From DMER01 sp003451645 (GTDB taxonomy: Bacteria; Pseudomonadota; Alphaproteobacteria; Micropepsales; Micropepsaceae): a DNA stretch of 64,000 bases. The stretch is from the NCBI GenBank assembly GCA_031976175.1, contig DALYLR010000014.1, positions 1 to 64,000 on the forward strand, in the 5' to 3' direction. How positions within the stretch are numbered: position 1 is the first letter of the stretch; each line of letters opens with the position of its first letter. The translations under genes and the position numbers were made by a program. The notes under the pieces were generated by a model that searched no databases, was not told the origin of the DNA, and worked only from the letters and a program-made list of their open reading frames with translations. Shown piece by piece: positions 17,241 through 27,534 of this stretch.

Positions 17241-18407
17241 ATGCCAGTACCCTACCGTCTTATCACAATATTTGGTTGTGCAGCATTGCTCGCCGCTTGC
17301 GGGGATAATGCTGGCCAATCCAGCCAAGCGTCAAAAGCTCAGTCGCGAGCAGAGCCAACCGCGGCGCTAGCCCCTGCGTTCACCGAAGCCGTCGTAAAGC
17401 GAGAGGAAATCGCCCAGCCGGTCGTTGGCACAGGGTCAATCTATGCGGTCAAGACGACTGATCTTGGCCCCTCGGTTGATGGCATTATCCAAGAAATCTA
17501 CGTCAAGGTCGGTGACCAGGTCCGCAAGGGTCAGGCACTGTTCAAAACCCGCGATGTTGACGCCAGATTTGCCGTGCAAGAGGTCGAGCGCCAGCTCGCG
17601 CTCGCCAAGGCGCAAGCGGACAACGCACGCAGCGAAATGCGCCGTCAGTCGCAACTGAAGTCCGGCGGATGGGTCTCGACGTCGCGGATGGACACGATCT
17701 CCACCAATGCTCGCGTCACGGACGCGCAGGTTGGCGTGTGGGAAGCCCGGCTGGCAGCCGCCCGCCAAGTCCTGAACGATACGACCGTGCGCGCGCCTTA
17801 CGATGGCGTGATCACCCGCCGGGACGCGGATGAGGGCAAGTTCATGGCGACCCGCATCCCCGGCGGTGGCGCGGGCGGTGGCGGCGGAGGTGTGGTCCAG
17901 ATCATGTATATCGCAACCGTTGCCGCGATCGTGCAGGTGCCTGAGGCCTATCTGCCAGCCGTCACGGTGGGCGTGCCCGTTACCTTGCGGATCGATAGCC
18001 TGGACCGCGAATTCAAGTCGACGGTCACGGTCGTCAATCACCGTCTTGATTTGGCGACCCGCTCAGTTGAGGTCCGCATTGCCCTGCCCAATCAGGACCT
18101 TGCCATCCGGCCCGGCCTTTTCGTCCGCGCGGAGTTTGCGGCGAAACCGCGCCCCGTGCTGGTCGTTGACCGGAACGCGATCTTTGGGCCCGATGGCGCT
18201 CACTACGCCTTCCGGCTTGAGAATGGCATTGTCCGCAAAGTCTCGCTCAGCGCGCGTGCGGTCACGCAAGACCGTATGGAGCTGTTGACCAACGTTCCTG
18301 AGGGGACCCGGCTGTTGATGGGCGCAGGGATAGAGGCCCTAAAGGACGGTGATCTGCTCCCCGGTCTGGGGCCAAAGGAAAGCGCGCGGATCAAAACCGA
18401 AGGATAG
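17241..18407 (+). CDS. RND efflux periplasmic adaptor lipoprotein, 388 aa
   Basis: A membrane-fusion protein that joins an RND pump to an outer-membrane channel. It has a lipoprotein signal with lipobox LLAAC (Cys near 21). A split biotinyl-lipoyl domain (GIIQEIYVKVGDQVRKGQ and TTVRAPYDGVITRR) flanks an alpha-helical hairpin, about 105-165. The beta-barrel domain contains a Gly-rich loop (GGGAGGGGGG) near 208-218 that is unusual. The ATG at 17241 is used; a GTG two codons upstream is possible. It lies 10 bases before the pump gene. Confidence 0.92.
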   Translation: MPVPYRLITIFGCAALLAACGDNAGQSSQASKAQSRAEPTAALAPAFTEAVVKREEIAQPVVGTGSIYAVKTTDLGPSVDGIIQEIYVKVGDQVRKGQALFKTRDVDARFAVQEVERQLALAKAQADNARSEMRRQSQLKSGGWVSTSRMDTISTNARVTDAQVGVWEARLAAARQVLNDTTVRAPYDGVITRRDADEGKFMATRIPGGGAGGGGGGVVQIMYIATVAAIVQVPEAYLPAVTVGVPVTLRIDSLDREFKSTVTVVNHRLDLATRSVEVRIALPNQDLAIRPGLFVRAEFAAKPRPVLVVDRNAIFGPDGAHYAFRLENGIVRKVSLSARAVTQDRMELLTNVPEGTRLLMGAGIEALKDGDLLPGLGPKESARIKTEG

Positions 18408-18417
18408 GCGCAGGCCC

Positions 18418-21400
18418 ATGTGGATTTCTGATCTATCGATCCGCAGGCCCGTCCTGGCCGTCATGGTCATCGGCGCGTTGGTGGCCTTGGGCTGGATATC
18501 CTATCAGCGCATCGGGGTCGATCTGTTCCCCCGCGTCGAGTTCCCCTTTGTCGTCATTACGACCGTCCTTGATGGCGCAAGCCCGGAGACCGTTGAGACC
18601 GAGGTGACGGATACGCTCGAATCACAGGTGAACACGATCGCAGGGATCAAATCCCTTAACTCGCAAAGCACGGAGGGAATTTCCCAAGTCATCGTCGAAT
18701 TCGGCCTCTCCGAAAATCCGGACACCAAGGCCCAGGACGTGCGCGACAAGGTCAATCTAGCCCTTCGCGACCTTCCCCAAGATGCCGAGCAGCCCATCAT
18801 CCAGAAATTGGATCCCGACGCCGAGCCGATCCTGTCGGTCATGCTGTCCGGTGACATGCCGGTCAAAGAACTGACACGCATCGCCGAGAAAACGGTCAAG
18901 GAACAATTGCAGCGCGTGCCCGGTGTCGGAGACGTGGCCTTGCTGGGCGGCCGCAAACGGCAAATCCGCATCTGGCTCGATGCCGACCGTCTGCGGGCGT
19001 ATAATCTGACCGCGGATGATGTGGTCAACGCGCTGCGGCGCGAGAATGCCAATGTTCCAGCGGGCCGCGTCGAAACGGGCGGCGGCCAGGAGGAGCTGGG
19101 CGTCAAAACCAATGCGCAGTCCAGAACCGTCGCGGGCTTTGGAGAGATCGTGGTTGCCTTCCGCGGCAATGCGCTGCCCACCCGCATCAGGGACATTGCG
19201 CGCGTCGAGGACGGGGTTGAGGATGAGCGCTCCGCCGCAGCCCTGAACATGAAGCCAGGCATTTCTCTCGAAGTCCGCAGGCAGTCCGGCCAAAACACGC
19301 TGGCGGTCGCCAAAGCGGTCAAGGCCGAGGTCGAGCGGCTGCGCAGCCAATTGCCGCCCACGATCAAGATGACAGTGGCGCGCGACATCTCGGTCTTTAT
19401 CGAGGACTCCATCCACGACGTCACGATTGACATCATCATTGGTATCTTCCTGGTGGTAGTGATCACTTGGGCTTTTCTGCTGGACTTCAGAGCGACCGTC
19501 ATTGTCGCGGTCGCCATGCCCACCTCGCTGATCGCCACGTTCTTTGCGTTCTATTGGGCGGGCTTCACCTTGAACATGATGACCCTGATGGCGTTTTCCG
19601 TTGCCATCGGGCTGCTCGTGGACGACGCCATCGTGGTGCTCGAAAGCGTCCACCATAAATTGGAGCAAGGGCTGGCGCCCAATGACGCCGCCTCGACGGG
19701 CTCCCGAGAGGTTGCCGTGGCGGTGATGGCGGGCACGTGGGCGGTGGTGGCCGTATTCGTGCCGATCGCCTTTATGGAAGGCATTGTAGGTCGCTTCTTC
19801 TTTCAGTACGGCTTGGCGATTGTGTTCTCGGTGCTTGTCTCGCTGTTGGTGTCACTGACACTAACGCCCATGCTCTGCGCGCGGTTTTTGACCAAGCTCA
19901 AACTGGGCCCGATCAGTAGCCGGGTTGATGCATTTCACCACGGTATGGAGGCCTTCTACCGGCGCATTCTGCATTGGGTGCTGGACCATCGCTGGCTGAC
20001 CATGGCCGCAGGACTTGCAACTGTGGTTGCTGGCGTGACCTTGGCACGCGGCATTCCCTTTGCCTTTCAGGCCAAGACGGACCGCGCCGAGTTCCTGGCC
20101 AAGGTTGACTTGCCCTTTGGCATGGGCATCGCGCAGTCGAAAGTCATCGGCGCAAGGGTCGCGGATGCGCTGTTGAAAACTGAGCATATCGAGACCGTCT
20201 TCATGACCATCGGCTCGGGCGCGCAGGCGCGCGTCAACCGCGTGAACTTTTACGTGGGGCTAACGCCGAAAAAGGGCCGCACAGATAGCCAATTCGTGGT
20301 CATGCAGGCCGCGCGCAAGGCGATGGCGGCCGCAGCCCCTGAGGCCACGCACATTGAGGCGACCGAAGTGCCCTGGGTGTCCGGCAATTCCGACTTCAAT
20401 GCTGACGTGACATTCTCTCTTGTGGGGCCATCCTTGGACGTCCTGCGGCAGAAGGCCGACGCCATCGTCACGCAAATGAAGGCTAGACCCGCCTTCTTCA
20501 CGGATGCCCGCTCCTCCTATGAGCCCGGAAAGCCGGAGGTGCAGATATCGGTGGACCGGGCTCGCGCCGCCGATCAAGGCGTTGCCGCGCGCTCGCTCGC
20601 TACAACGGTGCGCGCGCTGGTAGGCGGGGTTGATGCAGGCACCTATGAAGAGCTTGGCGATCGCTATGATGTGCGCGTACGCCTGCAAGAGGATCAGCGC
20701 AACGATCCGGCCAAACTGGCGCAGTTGCAGGTGCGCAACCAGACCGGGGGGCTGACAGAGTTGTCATCTATAGCGGACTTTACCGTTGCGGAGGGGCCTG
20801 CGCAGATCAATCGCCGCGACCGTGCTCGCACGATCACCATCATTGCCAACCTTCCGCCAGGGGTCGCGCTGGGCACAGCCACGAACGAACTGCAGAGCAT
20901 TGTCCGCGAGGTAAATTTGGGCCCCGGTTATGCCGGCATCTTCACCGGTCAGGCGGAGCGGATGAAGGAGAGCGCGGCGGCCATCGGCTTTGCCTTCGTG
21001 CTCGCGATGGTGGCACTCTATATGATCCTGGCGAGCCAGTTTGACCGCTTTTTCCAACCCCTGATCGTCATGCTGACGGCACCCTTGTCGTTCGTGGGCG
21101 CCTTTGCGGCGCTGGCGTTTTCGGGCTTTGAGCTGACCCTGTTCGCCCAGATCGGCATGATCGCGCTGATGGGCCTGGTTATGAAGAATGGCATTCTGCT
21201 GGTGGACTATGCAAACACCGCGCGCCAGGAGCGCGGGCTGGATGCCAAGGCGGCCATCGCCGAAGCAGGACCGCGGCGGATGCGACCGGTTCTCATGACC
21301 CAGCTAGCGACCGTGTTCGGTATGATCCCGGTTGCCATTTCGGTTAGCCAGGGGGCGGAGTTCCGCAACGGCATGGGTGTGCTGATTATCGGGGGTATTC

Positions 21401-21525
21401 TGTCCTCGACCTTCCTGACCTTGCTGATCGTCCCGGTTGCTTATTCCTTAATGGACGACGGCGCGAGGCTGGTGTCGCGCCTCCTTGGGTCCAAGCGTCA
21501 AAGTTCGCCCGAGCCCGCCGAGTGA
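18418..21525 (+). CDS. RND-family efflux permease, 1035 aa
   Basis: A proton-driven inner-membrane pump, 12 helices with two large periplasmic loops, of the AcrB/HAE1 superfamily. It starts with MWISDLSIRRPVLAVMV, typical of the family. The helix-4 proton relay Asp pair is in IGLLVDDAIVVLES, helix 10-11 has GLVMKNGILLVDYAN, and both porter halves are intact. The start at 18418 matches the family N-terminus. It is co-transcribed with the adaptor; the outer channel is probably the TolC at 6971-8359. The substrate is unknown, though the divergent MarR gene points to small-molecule export. Confidence 0.95.
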   Translation: MWISDLSIRRPVLAVMVIGALVALGWISYQRIGVDLFPRVEFPFVVITTVLDGASPETVETEVTDTLESQVNTIAGIKSLNSQSTEGISQVIVEFGLSENPDTKAQDVRDKVNLALRDLPQDAEQPIIQKLDPDAEPILSVMLSGDMPVKELTRIAEKTVKEQLQRVPGVGDVALLGGRKRQIRIWLDADRLRAYNLTADDVVNALRRENANVPAGRVETGGGQEELGVKTNAQSRTVAGFGEIVVAFRGNALPTRIRDIARVEDGVEDERSAAALNMKPGISLEVRRQSGQNTLAVAKAVKAEVERLRSQLPPTIKMTVARDISVFIEDSIHDVTIDIIIGIFLVVVITWAFLLDFRATVIVAVAMPTSLIATFFAFYWAGFTLNMMTLMAFSVAIGLLVDDAIVVLESVHHKLEQGLAPNDAASTGSREVAVAVMAGTWAVVAVFVPIAFMEGIVGRFFFQYGLAIVFSVLVSLLVSLTLTPMLCARFLTKLKLGPISSRVDAFHHGMEAFYRRILHWVLDHRWLTMAAGLATVVAGVTLARGIPFAFQAKTDRAEFLAKVDLPFGMGIAQSKVIGARVADALLKTEHIETVFMTIGSGAQARVNRVNFYVGLTPKKGRTDSQFVVMQAARKAMAAAAPEATHIEATEVPWVSGNSDFNADVTFSLVGPSLDVLRQKADAIVTQMKARPAFFTDARSSYEPGKPEVQISVDRARAADQGVAARSLATTVRALVGGVDAGTYEELGDRYDVRVRLQEDQRNDPAKLAQLQVRNQTGGLTELSSIADFTVAEGPAQINRRDRARTITIIANLPPGVALGTATNELQSIVREVNLGPGYAGIFTGQAERMKESAAAIGFAFVLAMVALYMILASQFDRFFQPLIVMLTAPLSFVGAFAALAFSGFELTLFAQIGMIALMGLVMKNGILLVDYANTARQERGLDAKAAIAEAGPRRMRPVLMTQLATVFGMIPVAISVSQGAEFRNGMGVLIIGGILSSTFLTLLIVPVAYSLMDDGARLVSRLLGSKRQSSPEPAE

Positions 21526-21600
21526 ATTTTACCGGTTCTTAGCAGGCTTGCGGCACAGTCTGCCCGTAATCCTTCATCATTGTCCGCCGGGAACCGCGTC

Positions 21601-22137
21601 ATGGCAAAGGCCACTTTCCACAAGAATCAGCGCGTTTTCGTGCGCCCGGTCGGCACCTGGGCTCTGGTTGAAAAAGTCATGCCGCAATGGGCCAAGGGTC
21701 TGGATGAGCCTTTGCGCGTCTTTTACGATGTGGGCTTGGGCCGCGAATTCGCGTCTGAAGAACTTCAATGCGAGACCGTGCCCGATGCGGTCCAAGCCAA
21801 GCGCCAGGAGCATTGGCGCCTGGTGCGCTCGCGCAATAAGTGGAAATCGCCCGCCGAGTGCACACACCACCCCTTTCCAGGCACCCACCCCTTGGTGATC
21901 ACCAATGACGCGGAATGGGGTGGCTGGCGGGTCCCGGGCGCCGAGTATGATCTCTACCCGGAGCGCATTGAACATCAGGCCCGTGTAATCGTCAGCGCGC
22001 CGCGGCTGGCGGCAATTGCCCGCTCGCTCGTCGACGCGCTGCGCGACCAGCCCCACGATCTGCCGGATGATGTGGCGGCTCTCGCCCAAGAAGCCCAAGC
22101 GGTCTTGCGCTATATCGACCAAGCGGCACCAGAGTAA
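21601..22137 (+). CDS. Conserved hypothetical protein, 178 aa
   Basis: Not recognised as a named family. It is a soluble, Trp-rich protein beginning MAKATFHKNQRVFVRPVGTW. Central blocks are LDEPLRVFYDVGLGREF and NKWKSPAECTHHPFPGTHP, and the C-terminal helical half (about 125-175) is Ala/Leu/Asp-rich. The basic N-terminal half looks like a small beta domain. The ATG at 21601 is preceded by a GGGA stretch; an in-frame alternative at 21580 has less support. It sits 75 bases after the RND pump and 67 before pepN on the same strand. Confidence 0.65.
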   Translation: MAKATFHKNQRVFVRPVGTWALVEKVMPQWAKGLDEPLRVFYDVGLGREFASEELQCETVPDAVQAKRQEHWRLVRSRNKWKSPAECTHHPFPGTHPLVITNDAEWGGWRVPGAEYDLYPERIEHQARVIVSAPRLAAIARSLVDALRDQPHDLPDDVAALAQEAQAVLRYIDQAAPE

Positions 22138-22204
22138 GCCTCTCGCCAAGTCCCGGCCAGATGGGCTAAGCAAGCGGCTCTTACCGCTTATCCAGGGCCG
22201 CATC

Positions 22205-24829
22205 ATGAAAACCGAGACCGCGCCAATCATCCGCCGGGAAGACTACCAAGCCACCGCTTACGCCATTCGCACTGTGCATTTGGACTTTGATTTGCACCCA
22301 ATCGCAACACGGGTGCACACGACGCTGGATGTCGAGGCGCGGTCGGCCGATGCGGGCGCTCTTGTCCTTCATGGGAAGCACCTCAAACTCTTGACGCTCA
22401 AGGTCGACGGCCGCGCGCTCAGCGAGGCGGAGTATCAGCTTGGCGAGGAGACGCTCACCATTCTCCGCCCGCCATCGCGGTTCCGGCTTGAAAGCACGGT
22501 CGAAATCAACCCGCAAGGCAACACAGCCCTATCGGGCCTCTACACGTCGGACGGCATGTTTTGCACGCAATGTGAAGCCGAAGGCTTCCGCCGGATTACC
22601 TTTTACCTCGACCGGCCGGACATTATGGCTGTCTTCACATGCCGGATGGTCGCGGACCGCACGCTATATCCGGTTCTGCTCGCGAATGGGAACCCGGTCG
22701 CCCAAGGTTATTTGCCCGGCGGGCGCCATTTCGCAGAGTGGCACGACCCCTTCCCCAAGCCCGCTTATTTGTTCGCGCTGGTGGCTGGCGACCTCGCGCG
22801 CATTGGGGGCGAGTTTGTGTCGATGTCTGGGCGGCGGATTACGCTGGGCGTCTATGTAGATCGCGGCAATGAGCACAAGGCGGACTGGGCCCTGGACTCC
22901 CTCAAGCGCTCCATGCGCTGGGATGAGGAGGTCTTTGGCCGGGAATACGATCTCGATATTTTTAACATTGTCGCCGTAAGCGCCTTTAACTTTGGCGCCA
23001 TGGAGAACAAGGGCCTCAACATCTTCAATGACAAGCTGGTGTTGGCGAGCCCTGACAGCGCAACCGACCAGGACTACGAGCTGATCGAATCAGTGGTGGC
23101 GCACGAGTATTTCCACAATTGGACTGGCAACAGGATCACCTGCCGGGACTGGTTCCAGCTGTGCCTGAAAGAGGGTCTGACAGTCTACCGCGATCAGGAA
23201 TTCTCCGCTGACCAGCGTTCCCGCGGCGTCCAGCGCATTATGGACGTGAAGTCCTTGCGCGCGCGCCAATTCCGTGAGGATGGCGGCCCCCTCGCCCATC
23301 CAGTGCGGCCGGACAGCTATCAGACCATCGACAATTTCTATACTGCCACAGTCTACGAGAAGGGCGCTGAATTATGCCGGATGCTGCATACCATTCTGGG
23401 TGCGGAAGGTTTCCGCAAAGGCATGGATCTTTACTTCCAACGCCATGATGGCACAGCGGCGACGGTTGAGGATTTTGCGAAGGCCTTTGAGGATGCGACC
23501 GGTTCTGATCTAACCCAATTCCGCCGCTGGTGGGCGCAAGCGGGCACCCCAACGGTCAAGGCTGAAGACCATTTCGACGCCTCAAGCCAGACCTACACCC
23601 TGACGCTGTCACAAGATACAAAGCCAACGCCCGGACAGCCGGACAAGCTGACCTTCCATATTCCGGTGCGGATCGGCCTTTTGGGCGGTCAAGGCCAAGA
23701 TCTGGCGCTTCACATCGACGGACAGAACTCCGCGCGCGATGTCTTGATGCTGACCGAGAGCTCTCAGACATTCCGCTTCAAGTGCGTGACCGAGAAACCT
23801 GTTCCCTCAGTTAATCGCGGCTTTTCCGCCCCTGTGAATGTCGAGATCGCCTTGAGCGAGAAAGACCGGCAGTTCCTCCTGGCACGAGATTCCGACGCGT
23901 TTAACCGGTGGGATGCCGGCCAGCAATATGGCCGCGCGGTCCTCATCGAGATGGCACGCCAGGCGGCAGGCGGCGCAACACCCAAGGTCAATGACGCCTT
24001 TGTCGAAGCCTTTTCCTACGCGCTGCGTGATGCACGCCGCGACCCCGAATTTGCGTCGCTGATGTTGATGCTGCCGATCACGAGCGAGATCGTGCAGGCA
24101 ATGGATGACGCGGACCCCGACGCGATTTTCGCAGCGCGCATGGCGCTGATGAAAGCGTTTGCCCAACGCTATCGGGGCCAGCTGGAAGAACTCTATCACG
24201 GTCTCAAGAGCAACGAGCCCTACAGTCCCAATCATGAGCAAGCAGGCAAGCGCAGTCTGCGAAACACCTGCCTACGCTATTTGACGCTTGAGGAAACCGC
24301 ACAGGCCCGCACGCTTGCCGCACACCATTATAATGCTGCAGGCAACATGACCGACGCCATGGCGGGCCTTGCTATGCTCGCGGACATGGATGGAGTGGAA
24401 CGCACAGAAGCGCTCGGTCATTTCGAAGCGCGCTGGCGCGACACGCCTCTGGTTCTGGACAAGTGGTTCTCGGTGCAAGCCCTTTCGTGCAGGACAGACA
24501 CCTTGGCCTCTGTCAAAGCGCTCTGCGACCACCCGGCCTTCACCCGGACCAACCCCAACCGTGTCCGCTCCTTAACCGGGACATTTGCCGCGAATGTCCT
24601 GCGGTTCAACGCCGGCGATGGTTCTGGCTATGACTTTGTGGCGTCGGAGATCCTGGCGGTTGATCCAATAAACCCACAAGTGGCTGCGCGCCTTGCCGGG
24701 GCATTTGAAGCCTGGCGTCGCTTTGAACCGAAACGGCGGGCCCATGCCAAAGCTGCCCTTGAGCGCATTGTTGCGGAACCAAGCCTTTCCACAAACACTC
24801 GCGAAATGGCGAGCCGCACCTTAGGCTAG
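22205..24829 (+). CDS. pepN: Aminopeptidase N, 874 aa
   Basis: An M1-family zinc aminopeptidase that trims N-terminal residues from peptides in the cytoplasm. The exopeptidase motif GAMEN (NFGAMENKGLN) and the zinc motif HEYFHNWTGNR with the downstream Glu (LKEGLTVYRDQEF) are present. The Ig-like domain 3 and a helical C-terminal domain follow, giving the usual bacterial length. The start at 22205 (MKTETAPIIRREDY) matches the family; a longer open frame upstream overlaps the previous gene and is rejected. Confidence 0.96.
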   Translation: MKTETAPIIRREDYQATAYAIRTVHLDFDLHPIATRVHTTLDVEARSADAGALVLHGKHLKLLTLKVDGRALSEAEYQLGEETLTILRPPSRFRLESTVEINPQGNTALSGLYTSDGMFCTQCEAEGFRRITFYLDRPDIMAVFTCRMVADRTLYPVLLANGNPVAQGYLPGGRHFAEWHDPFPKPAYLFALVAGDLARIGGEFVSMSGRRITLGVYVDRGNEHKADWALDSLKRSMRWDEEVFGREYDLDIFNIVAVSAFNFGAMENKGLNIFNDKLVLASPDSATDQDYELIESVVAHEYFHNWTGNRITCRDWFQLCLKEGLTVYRDQEFSADQRSRGVQRIMDVKSLRARQFREDGGPLAHPVRPDSYQTIDNFYTATVYEKGAELCRMLHTILGAEGFRKGMDLYFQRHDGTAATVEDFAKAFEDATGSDLTQFRRWWAQAGTPTVKAEDHFDASSQTYTLTLSQDTKPTPGQPDKLTFHIPVRIGLLGGQGQDLALHIDGQNSARDVLMLTESSQTFRFKCVTEKPVPSVNRGFSAPVNVEIALSEKDRQFLLARDSDAFNRWDAGQQYGRAVLIEMARQAAGGATPKVNDAFVEAFSYALRDARRDPEFASLMLMLPITSEIVQAMDDADPDAIFAARMALMKAFAQRYRGQLEELYHGLKSNEPYSPNHEQAGKRSLRNTCLRYLTLEETAQARTLAAHHYNAAGNMTDAMAGLAMLADMDGVERTEALGHFEARWRDTPLVLDKWFSVQALSCRTDTLASVKALCDHPAFTRTNPNRVRSLTGTFAANVLRFNAGDGSGYDFVASEILAVDPINPQVAARLAGAFEAWRRFEPKRRAHAKAALERIVAEPSLSTNTREMASRTLG

Positions 24830-24905
24830 TTAAGTTCCCCACAAGATGTGGTGGACACACTAATGACAGGCCCAGTGCTTGAGAGATAATCCTCAGGGAA
24901 CCGCA

Positions 24906-24932
24906 CGATTCGCAGCACAGCGTTGCGAATCG
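24906..24932. promoter_or_regulatory. 9-bp inverted repeat upstream of the sensor kinase
   Basis: CGATTCGCA and TGCGAATCG form a perfect 9-bp inverted repeat around a 9-base spacer. It ends 43 bases before the kinase start codon. No T tract follows, so an operator is more likely than a terminator. A shorter repeat, CCACA-AGA-TGTGG, lies at 24839-24851 just after pepN. Confidence 0.4.
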
Positions 24933-24975
24933 ACGGGGAAGTTTCATTGGGTTGGGTTTGGGAAGAGTGCAGGAC

Positions 24976-27534
24976 ATGTCCTTGACCGCGTCACCGGCAT
25001 CGAGCCAAGAGCGCATGGCGGACCACCGATTGCCGAAACTTGCAGGACGGCAGGCCCCGCGCAAAACGGTGTTCAGCACAGGCCCCACACGCTGGGTGGT
25101 TGTTGGGACCGTCTTGAGCATTCTATCGATAGCGGCCGCTGCGGGCCTGCAAATCCGCAAAGACCACGCAGCCGCCTTAACCTATGCAGAGACGCAAGCC
25201 AGTACCGTCATCGCCACAATGGCGGGGGCCTTGTCAGCCGATCTGCGCAACCGCCTGCAGCGTAGCGCGCGATTGCTTCCTCGCCTGGGCCTTGCGGGCC
25301 TGCAGGACGCAGACCCTGCAATTGGCCACGCACTGAAGGTGCGTTCGGATGGCTACATCCTTGAGGATCGGTCAGGGCTTATTGCGGATGGGCGGCAGCT
25401 GACGAACATGGCGTTGATCCAAACGGCCATCGCAAGCCGGCACGGCATGGCTGCCGGCCGCCTAAACGAAGTGGGCTACACTCAAGGAATGTTGGGTTTG
25501 GTAACGCGATTGCCAACCCAAGGCGAAGCGCTCCTTTTGATCATAAAGCCTGAGGCGCTAAGTGAAGTGCTTGGCGCGGGCCTGGCGAACCGTCCGGAAT
25601 CGATACTGCTCGCCGATGCAAAGGCAAGACTGATCGCGAGCAGTTCAGGAACACCGAGCTGGGCGGCCCAAGTCCTAGACGATTTGCCCGCCAAAACAGC
25701 CCTGAGGCCCAACGTCACTTACGTAAATCGACTTGACGGCGCGAGCGTCTTGGCGGCAATCGCGCCCGTTCCTGGCTTTGATGTAAGCGTGATCTCCTTT
25801 GCGCGGGCCAGCGCAAAGCTGGATGGCTGGATATCCTCTTTGCCACTCTATTCCATCATGTTGCTTGGACCCAGTTTGTTGGGCGCGGGTCTCGCTTGGG
25901 CGCTGCTCAATCAGATTGAGCGGCGCACTAGGGTCGACTCGCTGCTGCGGCGTACAGAAGAGCGCTTCGAACTGGCGATCGCTGGCGCACGGTGCGGCAT
26001 TTGGGATTGGGACCTTCGTTCGGATAGAATCTACTGGTCAGGCGCGATGCAGCAATTGCTTGGCCGTGGCCGGACTGCAGGCGCCAAAACCCGGGCTCAA
26101 ATCATGGATCTTGTCCACCCTGAAGACCGGGCGGTGCTGGACGAGATCCGCGCCAGCATCCAGGGCGGCGAGACCGTGATCGACAAAGTCATGCGGTTCA
26201 AACATGCGGACGGTTACGACATCGCGGTGCGGTTGCGCGGCCAAATCCATTATGGCGTTCTTGCGCATACCGAACGTCTGATGGCCGTCGCGATGGATGT
26301 CTCCGATCAACAAGCTGCCATATCGGCGCGCAGTGAAGCCAAACAACGGCTTCGGGAAGCGGTTGATGCTGCAGCGGAATCTTTCGCATTGTGGGATGCG
26401 GATGGCGGGCTCGTGATGGCCAATCGCCAATTTCTGACCTTCTATGGCATTGACGAGGTTCGCGCGGGCGAAAGCGAGGTTGACGTGCTTGCACGTGCAC
26501 ACCTGCGTCCAGAACCGCATGCAGCCGCGGAGACGTTGCGCCAAACCCATGTTGGCGTAGGCGACGGCGAAATCGCCCTTGAGAAGGCGGGATCGCGCTG
26601 GCTGTTGGTGCGCGCGCGCGGACTGGCGGGGGGCGGCCGTGTCGTCGTCGCGACAGACATTACCGCCCTTAAACTCCAAGAAGACGAACTGGTACGCCGG
26701 GAAAGCGAGTTATCTAGAACGGTCGCTGAACTGGAATCGTCTCGTCGCCTGATGCAAACACAGGCTGCTGAGATGAGCGATCTCATGCAGAAATTCGAGG
26801 CGGAGAAGACCAAGGCCGAAGGCGCCAACCGCGCCAAGTCAGAATTTCTGGCCAATATGAGCCACGAGTTGCGCACGCCCCTGAACGCCATTCTTGGTTT
26901 TTCCGATGTGATGCGTAATGCCGTGTTCGGGCCTCTGCCAGGGAAGTACTCGGAATACGCCAATGACATTCATCGCTCCGGCCAGCACCTTCTTGACTTG
27001 GTCAACGACATTTTGGCCATGGCCAAGATCGAGGCCGGCAAACTGAAACTGGAGCTTGCCCCGGTCGACGTACCACAAATCATTTCCGATGCTGTGCACG
27101 CCGCTGAACCGGAAGCGCGCGCCAAGCGCCTGCCGATTACCATTGCTGCCGATGGCATGGCATCGGTGCTGGCAGACCGCCGTGCGGTCAAGCAGGTCCT
27201 CATGAACCTGCTTTCCAATGCCATAAAGTTCACACCTGCCGGCGGCGCTATCACGGTGGCCGCCGCAGAATTGGACGGCGAGGTGCGCGTGAGCGTCACC
27301 GATACTGGGGTTGGAATCCCGACAGAAGAGTTGCAGCGGGTCGTCAAACCCTTTGAGCGCTTAAGCCCCGTCAAAATAAACCGGCAAGGCGGTGCGGGTT
27401 TGGGTCTTGCCGTGTCCAAAGCGCTCGTAGACCTACACCAAGGCGAACTCAGCATCGACAGCAAGGTCGGCGCCGGCACATGTGTGAGTTTCACCTTGCC
27501 GCTCGCGCCTCATCAGTCCGCGACGGCGGCATGA
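24976..27534 (+). CDS. Membrane sensor histidine kinase with two PAS domains, 852 aa
   Basis: Order of parts: a helix near 34-52; a periplasmic sensor region to about 285; a second helix near 287-309; PAS about 325-440; a second PAS-like region about 455-565; a coiled coil about 565-620; HisKA with the phospho-acceptor in ANMSHELRTPLNAI (H630); and HATPase_c with NLLSNAIKF, DTGVGIP and GAGLGLAVSK. The HisKA sequence (LGFSDVMRNAVFGPL...YANDIHRSGQHLLDLVNDIL) is of the PleC/DivJ type. The ATG at 24976 has GGAAGAG 8 bases upstream. It is translationally coupled to the Hpt gene, with a receiver next, so the three likely form one relay. The position just upstream of the pel operon suggests control of it (inference). 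Confidence 0.92.
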   Translation: MSLTASPASSQERMADHRLPKLAGRQAPRKTVFSTGPTRWVVVGTVLSILSIAAAAGLQIRKDHAAALTYAETQASTVIATMAGALSADLRNRLQRSARLLPRLGLAGLQDADPAIGHALKVRSDGYILEDRSGLIADGRQLTNMALIQTAIASRHGMAAGRLNEVGYTQGMLGLVTRLPTQGEALLLIIKPEALSEVLGAGLANRPESILLADAKARLIASSSGTPSWAAQVLDDLPAKTALRPNVTYVNRLDGASVLAAIAPVPGFDVSVISFARASAKLDGWISSLPLYSIMLLGPSLLGAGLAWALLNQIERRTRVDSLLRRTEERFELAIAGARCGIWDWDLRSDRIYWSGAMQQLLGRGRTAGAKTRAQIMDLVHPEDRAVLDEIRASIQGGETVIDKVMRFKHADGYDIAVRLRGQIHYGVLAHTERLMAVAMDVSDQQAAISARSEAKQRLREAVDAAAESFALWDADGGLVMANRQFLTFYGIDEVRAGESEVDVLARAHLRPEPHAAAETLRQTHVGVGDGEIALEKAGSRWLLVRARGLAGGGRVVVATDITALKLQEDELVRRESELSRTVAELESSRRLMQTQAAEMSDLMQKFEAEKTKAEGANRAKSEFLANMSHELRTPLNAILGFSDVMRNAVFGPLPGKYSEYANDIHRSGQHLLDLVNDILAMAKIEAGKLKLELAPVDVPQIISDAVHAAEPEARAKRLPITIAADGMASVLADRRAVKQVLMNLLSNAIKFTPAGGAITVAAAELDGEVRVSVTDTGVGIPTEELQRVVKPFERLSPVKINRQGGAGLGLAVSKALVDLHQGELSIDSKVGAGTCVSFTLPLAPHQSATAA

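Noticed and set aside
18504..19668. Two long minus-strand frames (344 and 303 residues)
   Set aside because: They are antisense to the RND permease and show no family signature.
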